From positions 38,969 through 102,968 of the forward strand of contig JAHEAO010000003.1 in assembly GCA_024642725.1 (NCBI GenBank): DNA of 64,000 nucleotides. Direction: 5' to 3'. Below, one piece after another: positions 44,153 to 54,462 of the stretch. Both the position numbers and the translations under genes were made by a program. Origin of the DNA: Paracoccaceae bacterium. GTDB lineage: Bacteria > Pseudomonadota > Alphaproteobacteria > Rhodobacterales > Rhodobacteraceae. Each line of letters opens with the position of its first letter. The first letter of the stretch is position 1. Below the pieces are notes generated by a model that saw nothing but the letters and a program-made list of their open reading frames with translations, made no database searches and had not been told where the DNA came from.

Positions 44153-45177
44153 TGCGGCTCGCGACTTACAACATTGAATGGTTCGACAATCTCTTTGCCG
44201 ACGACGGGTCGCTTCTGACGGACGATCAGTGGTCCGGGCGTCAGAATGTGACTCGGATTGAACAGCTTACGGCCCTTGGCATCGTCTTTACCGCGCTTGA
44301 CGCAGATGCGGTGATGATCATTGAGGCACCGGACCAGAACGGTCGCAGGTCGACAGTCGCGGCACTCGAGGAATTTGCGAAGGTCTACGGCTTGCGGACC
44401 CGCAAGGCGCTGATGGGTTTTGAAAATGAAACGCAGCAGGAAATAGCGTTGCTCTATGACCCGGATGCGGTCACTGCCCGTCACGATCCGCAAGGCGAGC
44501 CGTCGGGACCGGAAGGGGCACATGGGGCACCGCGCTTCGATACAGCTTTTCGCTGGGACCTGGACATCGACGCCACATCCGAAGTTGTCACTTTTTCCAA
44601 GCCGCCGCTGGAAGTGGCAGCGAGAACGTCGTCTGGCGTCGATCTGCGCCTGATCGGTGTCCACGTCAAATCGAAGGCTCCCTTTGGTGCCCGGGGCAAG
44701 GCCGCAGTGCTGCGTACGTCAATCCAGAACCGTCGCAAGCAGTTGGCGCAGTGCATTTGGCTGCGGGCGAGAGTCGAGGAGCATCTGGCGCGAAACGACC
44801 GGCTTGTTGTCCTCGGTGATCTGAATGATGGCCCGGGTCTTGACGAATATGAAAAGCTCTTCGGCCATTCGGGGGTTGAGATTGTCATGGGCGAAGACGG
44901 TTGCCCCTGTCTGCACGACCCGCACGCCAGAATGGCAGTGACGCAGAGGGTCGGCACGATGCCGGCCACCGCGCGCTTCTTCATGCCAAAGCAGAAACGC
45001 TACCTGCAGGCCCTTCTGGATTATGTGATGATCTCGGACGCCTTGATGGCGAAGCGTCCCGAGTGGCGGATTTGGCATCCTTTCGACGATCCGGTCTGTT
45101 ATGCCACACCGGAACTGAGAGAGGCCTTGCTGACCGCAAGTGATCATTTCCCCGTTTCAGTTGATCTCGAACTCTGA
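44152..45177 (+). CDS. Endonuclease/exonuclease/phosphatase-fold protein
   Basis: A 341-aa EEP-fold protein starting MRLATYNIEWFDNLF. Catalytic regions visible are the Asn in TYNIEW, the Asp/Asn in LGDLNDGPGLDEY and the C-terminal SDHFPVSVDLEL. The Mg-ligand Glu position (usually LQEV) reads IIEAPDQN. Substrate (nucleic acid, lipid or sugar phosphate) unknown. The start at 44152 overlaps the DjlA-like stop by one base; the track start lies inside the preceding gene. Confidence 0.83.
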   Translation: MRLATYNIEWFDNLFADDGSLLTDDQWSGRQNVTRIEQLTALGIVFTALDADAVMIIEAPDQNGRRSTVAALEEFAKVYGLRTRKALMGFENETQQEIALLYDPDAVTARHDPQGEPSGPEGAHGAPRFDTAFRWDLDIDATSEVVTFSKPPLEVAARTSSGVDLRLIGVHVKSKAPFGARGKAAVLRTSIQNRRKQLAQCIWLRARVEEHLARNDRLVVLGDLNDGPGLDEYEKLFGHSGVEIVMGEDGCPCLHDPHARMAVTQRVGTMPATARFFMPKQKRYLQALLDYVMISDALMAKRPEWRIWHPFDDPVCYATPELREALLTASDHFPVSVDLEL

Positions 45178-45215
45178 CCCCTTCAATGCGGCTCCGGCCT
45201 ACCTATATTGCGGGT

Positions 45216-45518
45216 ATGAAGACGCTCACGATGATCTTAATGGCGACCTCTCTGTCGGTCCTGCCCGCCTTGGCCCAGGACGGCGATGAGGCTGACTCGG
45301 ATCAAATGAGCGAAGGTCTGCAGTTGCTTCAGGACGGCACTCGGATGTTGCTCGAAGGATTGATGCAGGAAATAGGTCCGGCGCTTAAGGACCTTGAAGG
45401 CAAGATCGACGACCTGAATGCCTATTATCCGCCCGAAGTCCTGCCGAACGGCGACATCATTATCCGCCGCAAAGTGCCGCTTGCTGTGCCCGCGCCGGAA
45501 GGCGAAGTTGATCTCTGA
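45216..45518 (+). CDS. Small exported protein, function unknown
   Basis: A 100-aa protein with signal peptide MKTLTMILMATSLSVLPALAQ, then an acidic helical region (MSEGLQLLQDGTRMLLEGLMQEIGPALKDLEGKIDDLNAYYPPEVLPNGDIIIRRKVPL). It matches a small periplasmic family common in Rhodobacteraceae, which databases often mislabel as an ATPase; no ATP-binding motif is present. The start at 45216 puts the signal first; 45186 would add ten residues. Confidence 0.72.
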   Translation: MKTLTMILMATSLSVLPALAQDGDEADSDQMSEGLQLLQDGTRMLLEGLMQEIGPALKDLEGKIDDLNAYYPPEVLPNGDIIIRRKVPLAVPAPEGEVDL

Positions 45519-45527
45519 AGGCAGGTT

Positions 45528-47126
45528 TCACTGTTCAATCGCTTCTTTTGCAGTGAACGCGTAAGTCGCAGGGATTCGCATCCGCTTGATCACGGTTTCT
45601 GCCCCCAGGGCTGCCGCGAGGGCGCTGAAGCGGGCCTGTGCCACTTCTCCAAACAGATCCTCGCCTCTCGGCGTTAGCGATAGTGTCAGCACCTTCTTGG
45701 TGGATTGCCATTTCAGGCGCGCCATCGAGTCCGGCGATTCCACTGAAAACATGGCTCCAAAGCGCATGGCTTTTCCGGCGACTTCCGCGGAAAGGATATC
45801 GCGTTCTTCGAGAAGTTCGAAAAGTTCGGTAAATCGCGATCCATCCCGGGTGTTCTTGTAGCGGTGCAAGAGCGCCAAACCCAGCCAGATCCGTTCCCTA
45901 TGGGTCAGCCCGCCAAGGTTTGCCCGTGTTGCGTTGTCAAAACAGACCTCTGCGCGATAGTCGGGATGGGCCCGCCACGTGACGTCATGCAGCAGGCAGG
46001 CCGCTTTGACCATGCGCTTGCGGGTGGGCGGGGCGCTGGCAAAAAGCGGTGATATGAATGAATTCAGCGCCCGTCCAAAGCCCGGCATCCGGGCGTCTTT
46101 CGCTTCGGCAAATCGGCAAGCCTCGATCAAGGGGTCGCGCCGACGCAGACGCTCCGGCATCTGCTCATAAAGCATGCCCTCGCGGATTCCGTAGCTCGAG
46201 ACGTCGATTTCTTTGGGAGAGAAGGTCCTTACCAATTGCCGCAAGACTTCCGAAGCGATGGGAACCAGCGACATACGCGCTTCGGATGTTCCGGTCCTTG
46301 CGCGTAAGTCGTTGATATCATTTGCGCCGATCCATTTGACCGTGGCTAGGACACCTTTTGGCGTCATCTTGTATTCGTGCAGGACATGCAGTGGATAACC
46401 GCGCCTCTCCATGTCAAGCCGAGCAATCGCGCGCCAGCTGCCTCCCACCAGATACAGCCGCTTGTTGTCACGTCCGATCTTTTCGACAAGTTCGCCCATG
46501 ATCTCCGCGATATGCGCTCGCAGCGCCTTCTTGCCGCCCTTCACGGCCTGCAACTTGAGTGGACCAAGCGCCGAGGTCACGCGCCGGCCAACTCTGCCGC
46601 CCTTGACCTCGGCCAATTCCATCGATGAACCGCCGATGTCACAAACCAGACCCTCTGCTTCCGGCCAGCCGAGAAGCACGCCTTGCGCTGACAGGCGGGC
46701 TTCTTCCTCGCCATCGATGACCCAAAGCCTCAGGCCAGTTTCTTCAATGACCTGTTTCTGGAAATCCGGTCCGTCGTTGGCATCACGCACCGCGGCGGTC
46801 GCGACTGCAGTGAGCGACGGCAGCCCCATGCCTTCTGCCAGCAACTGAAAGCGCTTCAACGCCGCCAGCGCGCGTTTCTTGCCTTCAGGGTTGAGACAAC
46901 CAGTCACCCCTAAGCCGGCACCCAAACCGCACATGATCTTTTCGTTGTAGAAATATGCTGGGCTTCGCGCCGCGCCGTCAAAGACCACAAGCCGGACGGA
47001 GTTTGAACCGACGTCAACCACACCGACCCTGGACAAGGCCCGCGCCGATGGATCTTCGAAGATTGGCCGACCGAACGGCCCCCAGTCTTCGCCGTGGCTT
47101 TCGCCGCTGCCGTCCATCGCATTCAT
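45528..47126 (-). CDS. ppx: Exopolyphosphatase, Ppx/GppA family
   Basis: A 532-aa protein that degrades polyphosphate or pppGpp. The N-terminal ASKHA domain has VGVVDVGSNSVRLVVFDG, AVATAAVRDANDGPDF, VIDGEEEARLSAQGVLLG and VCDIGGSSMELAEV. The C-terminal HD-like helical part follows (KAACLLHDVTWRAHPDYRAE, THRERIWLGLALLHRY). It lies 45 bp downstream of ppk1 on the same strand, the classical ppk-ppx arrangement. The start among several Met codons is not certain; I take 47126. Confidence 0.92.
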   Translation of the reverse strand: MNAMDGSGESHGEDWGPFGRPIFEDPSARALSRVGVVDVGSNSVRLVVFDGAARSPAYFYNEKIMCGLGAGLGVTGCLNPEGKKRALAALKRFQLLAEGMGLPSLTAVATAAVRDANDGPDFQKQVIEETGLRLWVIDGEEEARLSAQGVLLGWPEAEGLVCDIGGSSMELAEVKGGRVGRRVTSALGPLKLQAVKGGKKALRAHIAEIMGELVEKIGRDNKRLYLVGGSWRAIARLDMERRGYPLHVLHEYKMTPKGVLATVKWIGANDINDLRARTGTSEARMSLVPIASEVLRQLVRTFSPKEIDVSSYGIREGMLYEQMPERLRRRDPLIEACRFAEAKDARMPGFGRALNSFISPLFASAPPTRKRMVKAACLLHDVTWRAHPDYRAEVCFDNATRANLGGLTHRERIWLGLALLHRYKNTRDGSRFTELFELLEERDILSAEVAGKAMRFGAMFSVESPDSMARLKWQSTKKVLTLSLTPRGEDLFGEVAQARFSALAAALGAETVIKRMRIPATYAFTAKEAIEQ

Positions 47127-47171
47127 CCCCCGATATCCGCGCCCTGACCCTGCCAAGCGCGGCGGCCCACG

Positions 47172-49346
47172 TCAATCTTTGGAATGGGTGAGTTCCGGCA
47201 CGTCAGCGGCGCCGGCGGAGCCGCGCCCGGACAGCGAAGGATATTCCATGAAGAACCTGTGGCAATTGAATGGGTGGTCGGGATCCGACGGGGCAGGGCG
47301 CTCGAACGTTCCATCAGCATGCAGGACCCAGCTTTGTGCCTCATCGGCGAGGTTGGCGGCCATGATCTGGCTGACAATCTGAGCTTTCACCGTCGGGTTC
47401 TTGATCTGCACAAGCGTTTCCACCCGCCGCACAAGGTTCCGACCCATCCAGTCGGCGGAGGAAATGTACACCTTGGCCTTCTTCGATGGCAGGCCGTGAC
47501 CGTCTCCAAAGCAGACGATCCGGGAATGCTCAAGAAAACGCCCGACGATGGACTTGACGCGGATATTCTCGGACAGACCTTTTATGCCGGGTCGCAGACC
47601 GCAGATGCCGCGTGCGACAATGCTGATCTTTACGCCTTTCTGGCTTGCGCCATACAAGGCGTCGATAACGTCTGCATCGACGATGGAATTCATCTTGGCC
47701 CATATCTCAGCCGGCTTGCCCCGGGCTGCGTATTCCGCCTCACGCTCAATCATTTCTATCAGCGTCGATTTCAGATTCAGCGGCGAGATTGCCAGATTCT
47801 CAAGGCCCTCCGGCTGCGCATAGCCCGATAGATAGTTGAAAACCTTGGTTGCGTCCCGGCCAAGGGCGGCATCACAGGTGAATAGGGACAAGTCGGTGTA
47901 TATCCGGGCGGTAATCGGGTGATAGTTGCCGGTTCCGTAGTGCGTGTAGGTCACCAACTGGCCGTTCTCGCGGCGCACCACTGTCGAAATCTTGGCATGG
48001 GTCTTGTAGTTGATGAATCCATAGACGACATGCGCGCCCGCGCGCTCCAGACGGCGGGACTGACGAATATTCGCGGCCTCATCAAACCGCGCCTTGAGTT
48101 CGACAAGGGCCGTTACAGATTTGCCATTCTCCGCGGCTTCGCAGAGCGCGCTGACGATCGGGCTGTCTCGGGAGGTTCGGTACAGCGTCTGCTTGATGGC
48201 AAGCACATCGGGGTCGTTGGCCGCCTGTTGCATGAATCGAACGACCATGTCGAACGTCTCGTAGGGATGATGCAGCAGCATGTCCTTTTGCCGGATCGCC
48301 GCGAACATGTCGCCTTCGTGGTCCTGCACACGCTCGGGTACGCGTGGCGTAAAGCTGGGCCAAAGAAGGTCCGGCCGGTCATCAAGAACCAACTCCTTGA
48401 GATCGGACATCCCTATCATGCCCTTGACCTCGACAACCTCGTCCTCGCGGACATGAAGTTGGCTCATGATCAGGTTGCGCAACGCTTCGGGCGCATGCGC
48501 CGACAGCTTCATCCGGACAACTTCGCCCCGGCGTCGGCGTTTCAGCGCGACCTCGAATTCACGCACGAGGTCCTCTGCCTCGTCCTCGACTTCCAGATCG
48601 CTGTCGCGAAGCACGCGAAAAGCGCAATTCCCCACCAGTCGATAACCGGGGAAGAGCGCGTCCAGATGCAGAAGCAGTAACTCTTCAAGCGGTAAGAACC
48701 GATGCCGCCCGGCCCGCGACGGCAGAGAAACGAAGCGCTCAATCTGTTGGGGGATCGGCAGCAGCGCCTGCAGCGTGCGCTTGTCGTCCTTGCGTTCCAG
48801 TTGCAGGGCCAGAACGAAACCTGCGTTGGGGATGAAGGGGAAAGGATGTGCCGGGTCGATTGCCAACGGGGACAGAACGGGAAAGACATCATTCAGGAAC
48901 ACGCTTTCCAGATGCCTCGTGTCTGTTTTGGACAGCTTCTGACCGTGGCAGATCACGATGCCCTGAGTGTCCATTTCGCGGCGCAGCTTGTTCCAGGTCG
49001 ACTGTTGCGCATGCATCAGGTCGCGCGCGTTGGTGTTGATCAGGATGAGCTGCTCTGCCGGGGTTCGCCCGTCGGCGGCCGGTGTTGTATTGCCTGCATG
49101 CGCAAGCTCGCGCAAACCGGCAACGCGAACCGTATAGAATTCGTCGAGGTTGGTCGCCGAGATGGAAAGGAACCGAAGCCGCTCAAGCAGGGGCACGCGA
49201 GGGTTTCCGGCCTCTTCGAGGACCCGCCAGTTGAAGGCAAGCCAGCTGAGTTCCCGGTTGAAGAAGCGTCCGGGTCCGAGACGTTCAGCCTCTGGCACGG
49301 TGACGGGTCTAGCCCAGTCTGCTTTCAGGAAATCTGCGTTCGTCAT
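47172..49346 (-). CDS. ppk1: Polyphosphate kinase 1
   Basis: Synthesises polyphosphate from ATP. A 724-aa protein: the N-terminal domain starts [52 protein letters not shown]. The catalytic PLD-like domains contain [39 protein letters not shown] (the autophosphorylated His region) and [20 protein letters not shown]. Its length is normal. It precedes ppx. Confidence 0.96.
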   Translation of the reverse strand: MTNADFLKADWARPVTVPEAERLGPGRFFNRELSWLAFNWRVLEEAGNPRVPLLERLRFLSISATNLDEFYTVRVAGLRELAHAGNTTPAADGRTPAEQLILINTNARDLMHAQQSTWNKLRREMDTQGIVICHGQKLSKTDTRHLESVFLNDVFPVLSPLAIDPAHPFPFIPNAGFVLALQLERKDDKRTLQALLPIPQQIERFVSLPSRAGRHRFLPLEELLLLHLDALFPGYRLVGNCAFRVLRDSDLEVEDEAEDLVREFEVALKRRRRGEVVRMKLSAHAPEALRNLIMSQLHVREDEVVEVKGMIGMSDLKELVLDDRPDLLWPSFTPRVPERVQDHEGDMFAAIRQKDMLLHHPYETFDMVVRFMQQAANDPDVLAIKQTLYRTSRDSPIVSALCEAAENGKSVTALVELKARFDEAANIRQSRRLERAGAHVVYGFINYKTHAKISTVVRRENGQLVTYTHYGTGNYHPITARIYTDLSLFTCDAALGRDATKVFNYLSGYAQPEGLENLAISPLNLKSTLIEMIEREAEYAARGKPAEIWAKMNSIVDADVIDALYGASQKGVKISIVARGICGLRPGIKGLSENIRVKSIVGRFLEHSRIVCFGDGHGLPSKKAKVYISSADWMGRNLVRRVETLVQIKNPTVKAQIVSQIMAANLADEAQSWVLHADGTFERPAPSDPDHPFNCHRFFMEYPSLSGRGSAGAADVPELTHSKD

Positions 49347-49388
49347 GAAAGAGTTATCTTCTTCTTGTGTTGCAGAATTTTGACAGCA

Positions 49389-50078
49389 TTATGCGGGTCG
49401 TTCGGTGCCAATGTCCAGAATGGCCGCAACCATTGCCCGGGTGATCGGGCGGCGTTGGACAAGCGCTGCCTGATCGAGTCGCCTGACCACGTTCTGCGCC
49501 CCACCAAAGCTGCGTTCCATTCGGGTCACGAGATAGTCGACCACGGGCGGCGCGACCGCCAGTTGCCTGTCCGCGAAAAGCTTCATCAGGACCGCCTTCA
49601 GCAGTTCGTCGTCGGGCAGGGTAAGATGCGCGACATTGGTGCCTTGCATTCGGCTGGCCAGGTCCGGCAGCGAAAGGCTCCAGCGGTTGGGGGGCGTGGT
49701 GCTGGTCAGCAGAAGGGCACCGCCTTCCGCCAGCAGCAGGTTGTGCAGATGAAACAAGGCTTGTTCTTCGGCGATCTCCCCTGCGATCTGGTGCACATCC
49801 TCAACCGCGACACGCGCGCCACCTGCTGTGAGCCCCGCAATGTCCTGCCCGCATAGTCCCTTTGCGGATAGGACGCTGCCGCTGGATTCTGCCGCCCAGA
49901 CATGTGCCAAATGGGTCTTGCCCGACCCCGCCGCGCCAACCAGCGCCAGCTTGCGCTCTGGCCAGCTTTCCCAGCCGTCAATCATGGCGACCGCAAGCGT
50001 GTTGGCCGGCGATACGAAAAAATCATCGCGTCCCAAGGCCGGTCTGGACGGCAGATCGAAGGTAAGTTGTCGTGGCAT
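49389..50078 (-). CDS. hda: DnaA-like AAA protein, Hda type
   Basis: A 229-aa AAA protein homologous to DnaA domain III: QLTFDLPSRPALGRDDFFVSPANTLAVAMIDGW, Walker A VGAAGSGKTHLAHVWAAE, RVAVEDVHQIAG and LPDLASRMQGTNVAHLTLPDDELLKAVLMKLF. It lacks DNA-binding domain IV of DnaA. It therefore fits the Hda/HdaA regulators that, with the sliding clamp, switch off DnaA-ATP. The AI-2E gene directly upstream on the minus strand is the usual neighbour in alphaproteobacteria. Confidence 0.88.
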   Translation of the reverse strand: MPRQLTFDLPSRPALGRDDFFVSPANTLAVAMIDGWESWPERKLALVGAAGSGKTHLAHVWAAESSGSVLSAKGLCGQDIAGLTAGGARVAVEDVHQIAGEIAEEQALFHLHNLLLAEGGALLLTSTTPPNRWSLSLPDLASRMQGTNVAHLTLPDDELLKAVLMKLFADRQLAVAPPVVDYLVTRMERSFGGAQNVVRRLDQAALVQRRPITRAMVAAILDIGTERPA

Positions 50079-50079
50079 T

Positions 50080-51147
50080 CTACTTCTCGGTGCGCCCGGC
50101 TTGACCTTTGTAGAGCAGGCTGTCCTGATATTGGGCGATAGCGAACCGAGCGATTACGCCGATTGCGGCGGCCACTGGTACTGCAACCAACATACCCACA
50201 AACCCGAACAAGAGTCCGAACGCCGACAGCGCGAAGATCAGCCAAACCGGATGCAGCCCAACGGAGCTTCCCACCAGCTTCGGAGTCAGAATGTTCCCTT
50301 CGAGAAACTGCCCCAGAAAAAAGACAGCCGCCACAGCACCCAGCCAGAACCATTGACCCCAGAATTGGAACAGTGCAAGCCCCAGTGCGACCGCTCCGCC
50401 GACCAGCGCGCCGACATAGGGGATGAAGGAAATCAGCCCGGCAATAAAACCGACGACTAGGCCGAACTGAAGTCCGACAAGCATCAGCCCTATGGCATAA
50501 TAGCTGCCAAGGATCAGGCAGACCGTTCCCTGTCCGCGTATGAACGAGGCGAGGGTGCGGTCGATTTCCTTGGCAAGGCTTCGAATTGCTGGCGCATGGT
50601 CAAGTGGCAAGAGCTGATCGACTTGTGCCATCATCCGGTCCCAGTCCAGCAAGAGATAGAATGTGATTACCGGCACAAGGACAACCAGAACGACGGTGTT
50701 GACCAGCCCCGCAGCCGATGCCAGCAGCGTGTTGAGAACCTCGACGCCTTTTGATTGCAGGCTTTCTCCAATTGCAATCAAGGATTTCGATATGCGGCTT
50801 TCGCTGTCCAGCAGGTCAGGGAACCGCTCGGTCAGAAAGATGCTGAATTGATGCACGAGTTTTGGTGCAGTTTCAAACAGGCCGATCATCTGCTGCACAA
50901 GCGTCGGCAGCACCAGAAGCGCGGCGAGCAAGAAAATAACCATCGCGCAGATCGTGATCGTGACGGTCGCCATGGCCCGGCTGAAACCCAGTCGCTCCAA
51001 AGCATCGGCGATCGGATCAAGGAAATAGGCGATAGCGCCACCCAGCACGAAAGGCAGCATGACATCTCCCAGAACCCAAAGGGTCAGAAGAAAGACTGCC
51101 GCTGCGATTCCCCAGTATCTGAACTGGTCACGAGCTGGAAGAGCCAT
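50080..51147 (-). CDS. AI-2E/PerM-family membrane transporter
   Basis: A 355-aa membrane protein: YWGIAAAVFLLTLWVLGDVMLPFVLGGAIAYFLDPIADALERLGFSRAMA at the N-terminus, a soluble mid-section (about 80-160), and a conserved C-terminal block GLQFGLVVGFIAGLISFIPYVGALVGGAVALGLALFQFWGQ ... EGNILTPKLVGSSVGLHPVWLIFALSAFGLLFGFVGMLVAVPVAAAIGV. Members range from autoinducer exporters to Na/H antiporters; the substrate here is unknown. It ends 1 bp before hda. Confidence 0.9.
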   Translation of the reverse strand: MALPARDQFRYWGIAAAVFLLTLWVLGDVMLPFVLGGAIAYFLDPIADALERLGFSRAMATVTITICAMVIFLLAALLVLPTLVQQMIGLFETAPKLVHQFSIFLTERFPDLLDSESRISKSLIAIGESLQSKGVEVLNTLLASAAGLVNTVVLVVLVPVITFYLLLDWDRMMAQVDQLLPLDHAPAIRSLAKEIDRTLASFIRGQGTVCLILGSYYAIGLMLVGLQFGLVVGFIAGLISFIPYVGALVGGAVALGLALFQFWGQWFWLGAVAAVFFLGQFLEGNILTPKLVGSSVGLHPVWLIFALSAFGLLFGFVGMLVAVPVAAAIGVIARFAIAQYQDSLLYKGQAGRTEK

Positions 51148-51224
51148 GCCATCTCCTTTGACTTTGCCTTTTCGCCTGCCGACAGCAAGTTATCAAGGCC
51201 TTCTGTATGGTCGTAGCTGGCAGA

Positions 51225-52151
51225 TCAATCCAGAAACCACGACGGACCGGCATTGCCTCCGCACATAAGAACTCCGATTTTCTCATCCGCAGCCGGTCGA
51301 TACGCACCCGATGTGATGGCCGCCAGTGCCGTGGCGGCGCCCGGCTCTCCGACCAGCCTCACCTTGTCCCAAAGCCGGGATTGGGCGGCGGTCACCTCGG
51401 CATCGCTGACAACAATGGATTGGACATCGGCTTTCGCCAATGCCGCGCGCGGCAGGGAACCGATACTCGCGGCTCCCAAGGCGCTCGCCGAAATGCCGCT
51501 GGGCAGGATCGTCGCGGCCGGGCCATCACGCAGCATCGCCGCATAGGCAGCCGTGCCTTCGGTCTCGACGGCCAGAATCTTGATTCGGTCGCCGTACCAT
51601 GTGGCGATCCCGCCAATCAGGCCGCCACCGCCGACAGAAACAACAAGCGTATCGATATCGGGCAACTGCTGTTCGATTTCGATCCCAAGCGTCCCTTGTC
51701 CGGCCATTGTCAGGGGCGCGTCATAAGGATGGATCGCCAAGGCCCCGGTTTCGGCTGCAAATGCCTCGAAAGCTTCGATAACCTCATCTATCGGCTTGTC
51801 CATCAGGATCACTTCGGCCCCGAAATGTCGCATCCGATCAATCTTGACCTGGCCCGCATAGGCGGGCGCAAACACTTTTGAACGGGTCCCCAGCTGAGTC
51901 GCAGCATAGGCAACTGCCGCCCCATGATTGCCCCCCGATATCGCTACGACACCGGCCGGGCCGGGCGCGCTGGCCAGAATGGAATTGAATGCGCCACGCA
52001 CCTTGAATGAACCGGTATGTTGGGTGTGTTCGAGTTTCAGACCAACAGGTCCGGCGCCAAATGTGCCGGCTTCCACCTCCAGCACGGGCGTTCGTCTCAG
52101 ATGCGGGCGAATCCGCTCATAAGAGGTCTTGATGTCTTCAGGTCCGATCAC
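51225..52151 (-). CDS. PLP-dependent threonine/serine dehydratase-like enzyme
   Basis: A 308-aa fold-type II PLP enzyme: [37 protein letters not shown] (the Lys in GSFKVRGA binds PLP), [14 protein letters not shown] (SGGNHG loop) and [18 protein letters not shown] (phosphate-binding glycine loop). The substrate may be threonine, serine or a hydroxyaspartate-type compound. There is no C-terminal ACT regulatory domain, so it resembles catabolic dehydratases. Divergent from proS. Confidence 0.87.
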   Translation of the reverse strand: MIGPEDIKTSYERIRPHLRRTPVLEVEAGTFGAGPVGLKLEHTQHTGSFKVRGAFNSILASAPGPAGVVAISGGNHGAAVAYAATQLGTRSKVFAPAYAGQVKIDRMRHFGAEVILMDKPIDEVIEAFEAFAAETGALAIHPYDAPLTMAGQGTLGIEIEQQLPDIDTLVVSVGGGGLIGGIATWYGDRIKILAVETEGTAAYAAMLRDGPAATILPSGISASALGAASIGSLPRAALAKADVQSIVVSDAEVTAAQSRLWDKVRLVGEPGAATALAAITSGAYRPAADEKIGVLMCGGNAGPSWFLD

Positions 52152-52300
52152 TCGCCCAATCCCTTCTTGTACTGCGCCCAGCTATCCCGGTCTGGTCCGG
52201 CTGGTCAAACCCTTCTAGCCAAGTGCAAGCCGGATTGCCTAACTTGGGCCTTTCGCATAGAGCATTTCAGAACTTCTTTGTCCCAGAGGCTATCCATTCC

Positions 52301-53638
52301 ATGCGTCTTTCCCGATACTTCCTGCCCGTCCTCAAGGAAACCCCCGCCGAGGCGCAGATTGTCAGCCACCGGTTGATGCTCCGCGCAGGCATGATCAAGC
52401 AGGCGTCTGCAGGCATATATTCGTGGCTGCCGCTGGGCTACAAAGTGCTGCGGAACATTGAACGGATCGTGCATGAAGAACAGCAGCGCGCAGGGCATAT
52501 CCCGCTTCTGATGCCCACCTTGCAGTCGGCCGATCTCTGGCGCGAAAGTGGGCGCTATGACGATTACGGCGAAGAAATGCTGCGCATCAAGGATCGCCAT
52601 GGTCGTGACATGCTGTATGGCCCGACCAACGAAGAACTTATCACCGATATCTTCCGGTCGCATGTCGGCAGCTACAAGGACTTGCCGCTGACGCTCTATC
52701 ACATCCAGTGGAAATTCCGCGACGAAGTGCGTCCGCGCTTTGGCGTGATGCGTGGCCGCGAGTTCCTGATGAAGGATGGCTACAACTTCGACATCGACTA
52801 TGACAGCGCGATGCACGCCTATAACCGGCACATGGTCAGCTATCTCAGAACCTACGAACGGATGGGCCTTCAGGCGATCCCGATGCGCGCGGACAGCGGT
52901 CCCATCGGCGGCGAGGACACGCATGAATTCTTGGTGCTGGCCGATACCGGCGAAAGTGAAGTGTTTTATGATAGCGCGATTACCGATCTCAAGTTCGGCG
53001 ACCGGAAAGTCGATTATGACAACCGGGACGAATGCGCGGCCATCGTCAAGGAATGGACAGCGCCCTACGCCCGTACCGACGAAACCCATGACGAGGCTAA
53101 GTTCAGCGAAATCCCCGAAGCCCGTCGCAAGTCCTCGCGCGGGATCGAGGTCGGCCAGATCTTCTATTTCGGCACCAAGTATTCCGACCCGATGGGTGCG
53201 ATGGTCACCAATGATCAGGGTCACAAAGTCCCCGTGCACATGGGGAGCCACGGCATCGGTGTCAGCCGCCTTCTCGGCGCGATCATCGAGGCGAGCCACG
53301 ATGACAAGGGCATCATCTGGCCCGAAGGTGTCACGCCGTTCCATGTCGGTATCGTCAATCTCAAGCAAGGCGACCCAGAGGCCGACGTTGCCTGTGAAAA
53401 CATCTACGATGCGCTGAGCGCCAAGGGGCTCGAGCCGCTTTATGATGACCGTGACGAGCGGGCAGGCGCCAAGTTCGCCACGATGGACCTTATCGGCCTT
53501 CCGTGGCGGATCACTGTCGGTCCGCGCGGCCTCAAGAACGGCGTCGTCGAACTGACCGCGCGCCGGACCGGCGAAAGCGAGGAACTGACACCCGAAGTCG
53601 CGGTTTCCCGTGTCGCGGAGATCTACAGCGGGATCTGA
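52301..53638 (+). CDS. proS: Prolyl-tRNA synthetase (short alphaproteobacterial type)
   Basis: A 445-aa class II synthetase starting [53 protein letters not shown]. Motif 2 region is [27 protein letters not shown]; motif 3 is [17 protein letters not shown]. The editing insertion found in E. coli-type ProS is missing, as usual for this lineage, where trans-editing proteins may compensate. The start at 52301 replaces a track start 26 codons upstream. Confidence 0.95.
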   Translation: MRLSRYFLPVLKETPAEAQIVSHRLMLRAGMIKQASAGIYSWLPLGYKVLRNIERIVHEEQQRAGHIPLLMPTLQSADLWRESGRYDDYGEEMLRIKDRHGRDMLYGPTNEELITDIFRSHVGSYKDLPLTLYHIQWKFRDEVRPRFGVMRGREFLMKDGYNFDIDYDSAMHAYNRHMVSYLRTYERMGLQAIPMRADSGPIGGEDTHEFLVLADTGESEVFYDSAITDLKFGDRKVDYDNRDECAAIVKEWTAPYARTDETHDEAKFSEIPEARRKSSRGIEVGQIFYFGTKYSDPMGAMVTNDQGHKVPVHMGSHGIGVSRLLGAIIEASHDDKGIIWPEGVTPFHVGIVNLKQGDPEADVACENIYDALSAKGLEPLYDDRDERAGAKFATMDLIGLPWRITVGPRGLKNGVVELTARRTGESEELTPEVAVSRVAEIYSGI

Positions 53639-53639
53639 G

Positions 53640-54362
53640 ATGTCACGTAGAGCACTGATAACATGGGGTGGTTGGGACGGTCACGAACCGCGAAAGGTTG
53701 CAGACCTGTTCAAGGGAATCCTTGAAGAAGACGGGATGCAGGTCGAGGTCCATGACGACCTGAGCTGTCTGGCAGATGCAGATTACCTGCGCGGGCTCGA
53801 CCTGATTGCCCCGGTCTGGACCATGTCCAAGATCGAACCCGATTTTGCGGTCAATGTCTCTGAAGCGGTGGCGCGGGGCACCGGCATTGCCGGATGTCAT
53901 GGCGGCATGTGCGATGCATTTCGCGAAAACGTGCTTTGGCAGTTCATGACGGGGGGCAACTGGGTTGCCCATCCGGGCGGCGACGGCGTTGACTACAGGG
54001 TCATCGTCACCGATCCCGACGATCCTCTGACCGAGGGCATCGGCGATTTTGATGTCAGTTCCGAACAATACTACCTTCATGTCGACCCCACTGTGGAAGT
54101 GCTCGCCACCACCGAATTCCCGAGTGTGCACTGGTATCATTCGTCGAATGGGCGTGTGGACATGCCTGTCGCCTGGACCAAGCGTTGGGGCCTGGGGCGG
54201 GTTTATTACAATTCGCTCGGCCATCAGGCGAATGTCATCAACCATGGCGCTGCGCTTGAAATGATTCGGCGCGGCCTGATTTGGGCCAGCCACGGTCGCC
54301 AGGCGGCTTTGGCCAACGGCGAACGGTTCGAAGATTACGTTGCCGAGGGCAAGCATTACTGA
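53640..54362 (+). CDS. ThuA-like (trehalose utilisation) protein
   Basis: A 240-aa protein of the glutamine-amidotransferase-like ThuA fold: ALITWGGWDGHEPRKVADLFKGILEEDGMQVEV, ARGTGIAGCHGGMCDAF, VHWYHSSNGRVDMPVAWTKRWGLGRVYYNSLGHQANVI. GCHGG resembles the nucleophile elbow of the fold. ThuA proteins act in sugar metabolism (3-keto-sugar chemistry in related families). The start is the ATG at 53640, 1 bp after the proS stop. Confidence 0.85.
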   Translation: MSRRALITWGGWDGHEPRKVADLFKGILEEDGMQVEVHDDLSCLADADYLRGLDLIAPVWTMSKIEPDFAVNVSEAVARGTGIAGCHGGMCDAFRENVLWQFMTGGNWVAHPGGDGVDYRVIVTDPDDPLTEGIGDFDVSSEQYYLHVDPTVEVLATTEFPSVHWYHSSNGRVDMPVAWTKRWGLGRVYYNSLGHQANVINHGAALEMIRRGLIWASHGRQAALANGERFEDYVAEGKHY

Positions 54363-54462
54363 CGCACGGTTGCGCCTCCTTGGCCGTGACACCTGCCACC
54401 GCCGCCCGCTTGACCCGACGCGCCATTCGTCGCAGTTTCCCGCAACATCGCATGAGGCAGAC

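Noticed and set aside
48702-49856. 384-codon plus-strand ORF opposite ppk1 and hda.
   Set aside because: Shadow of two well-supported minus-strand genes; no motif of its own.
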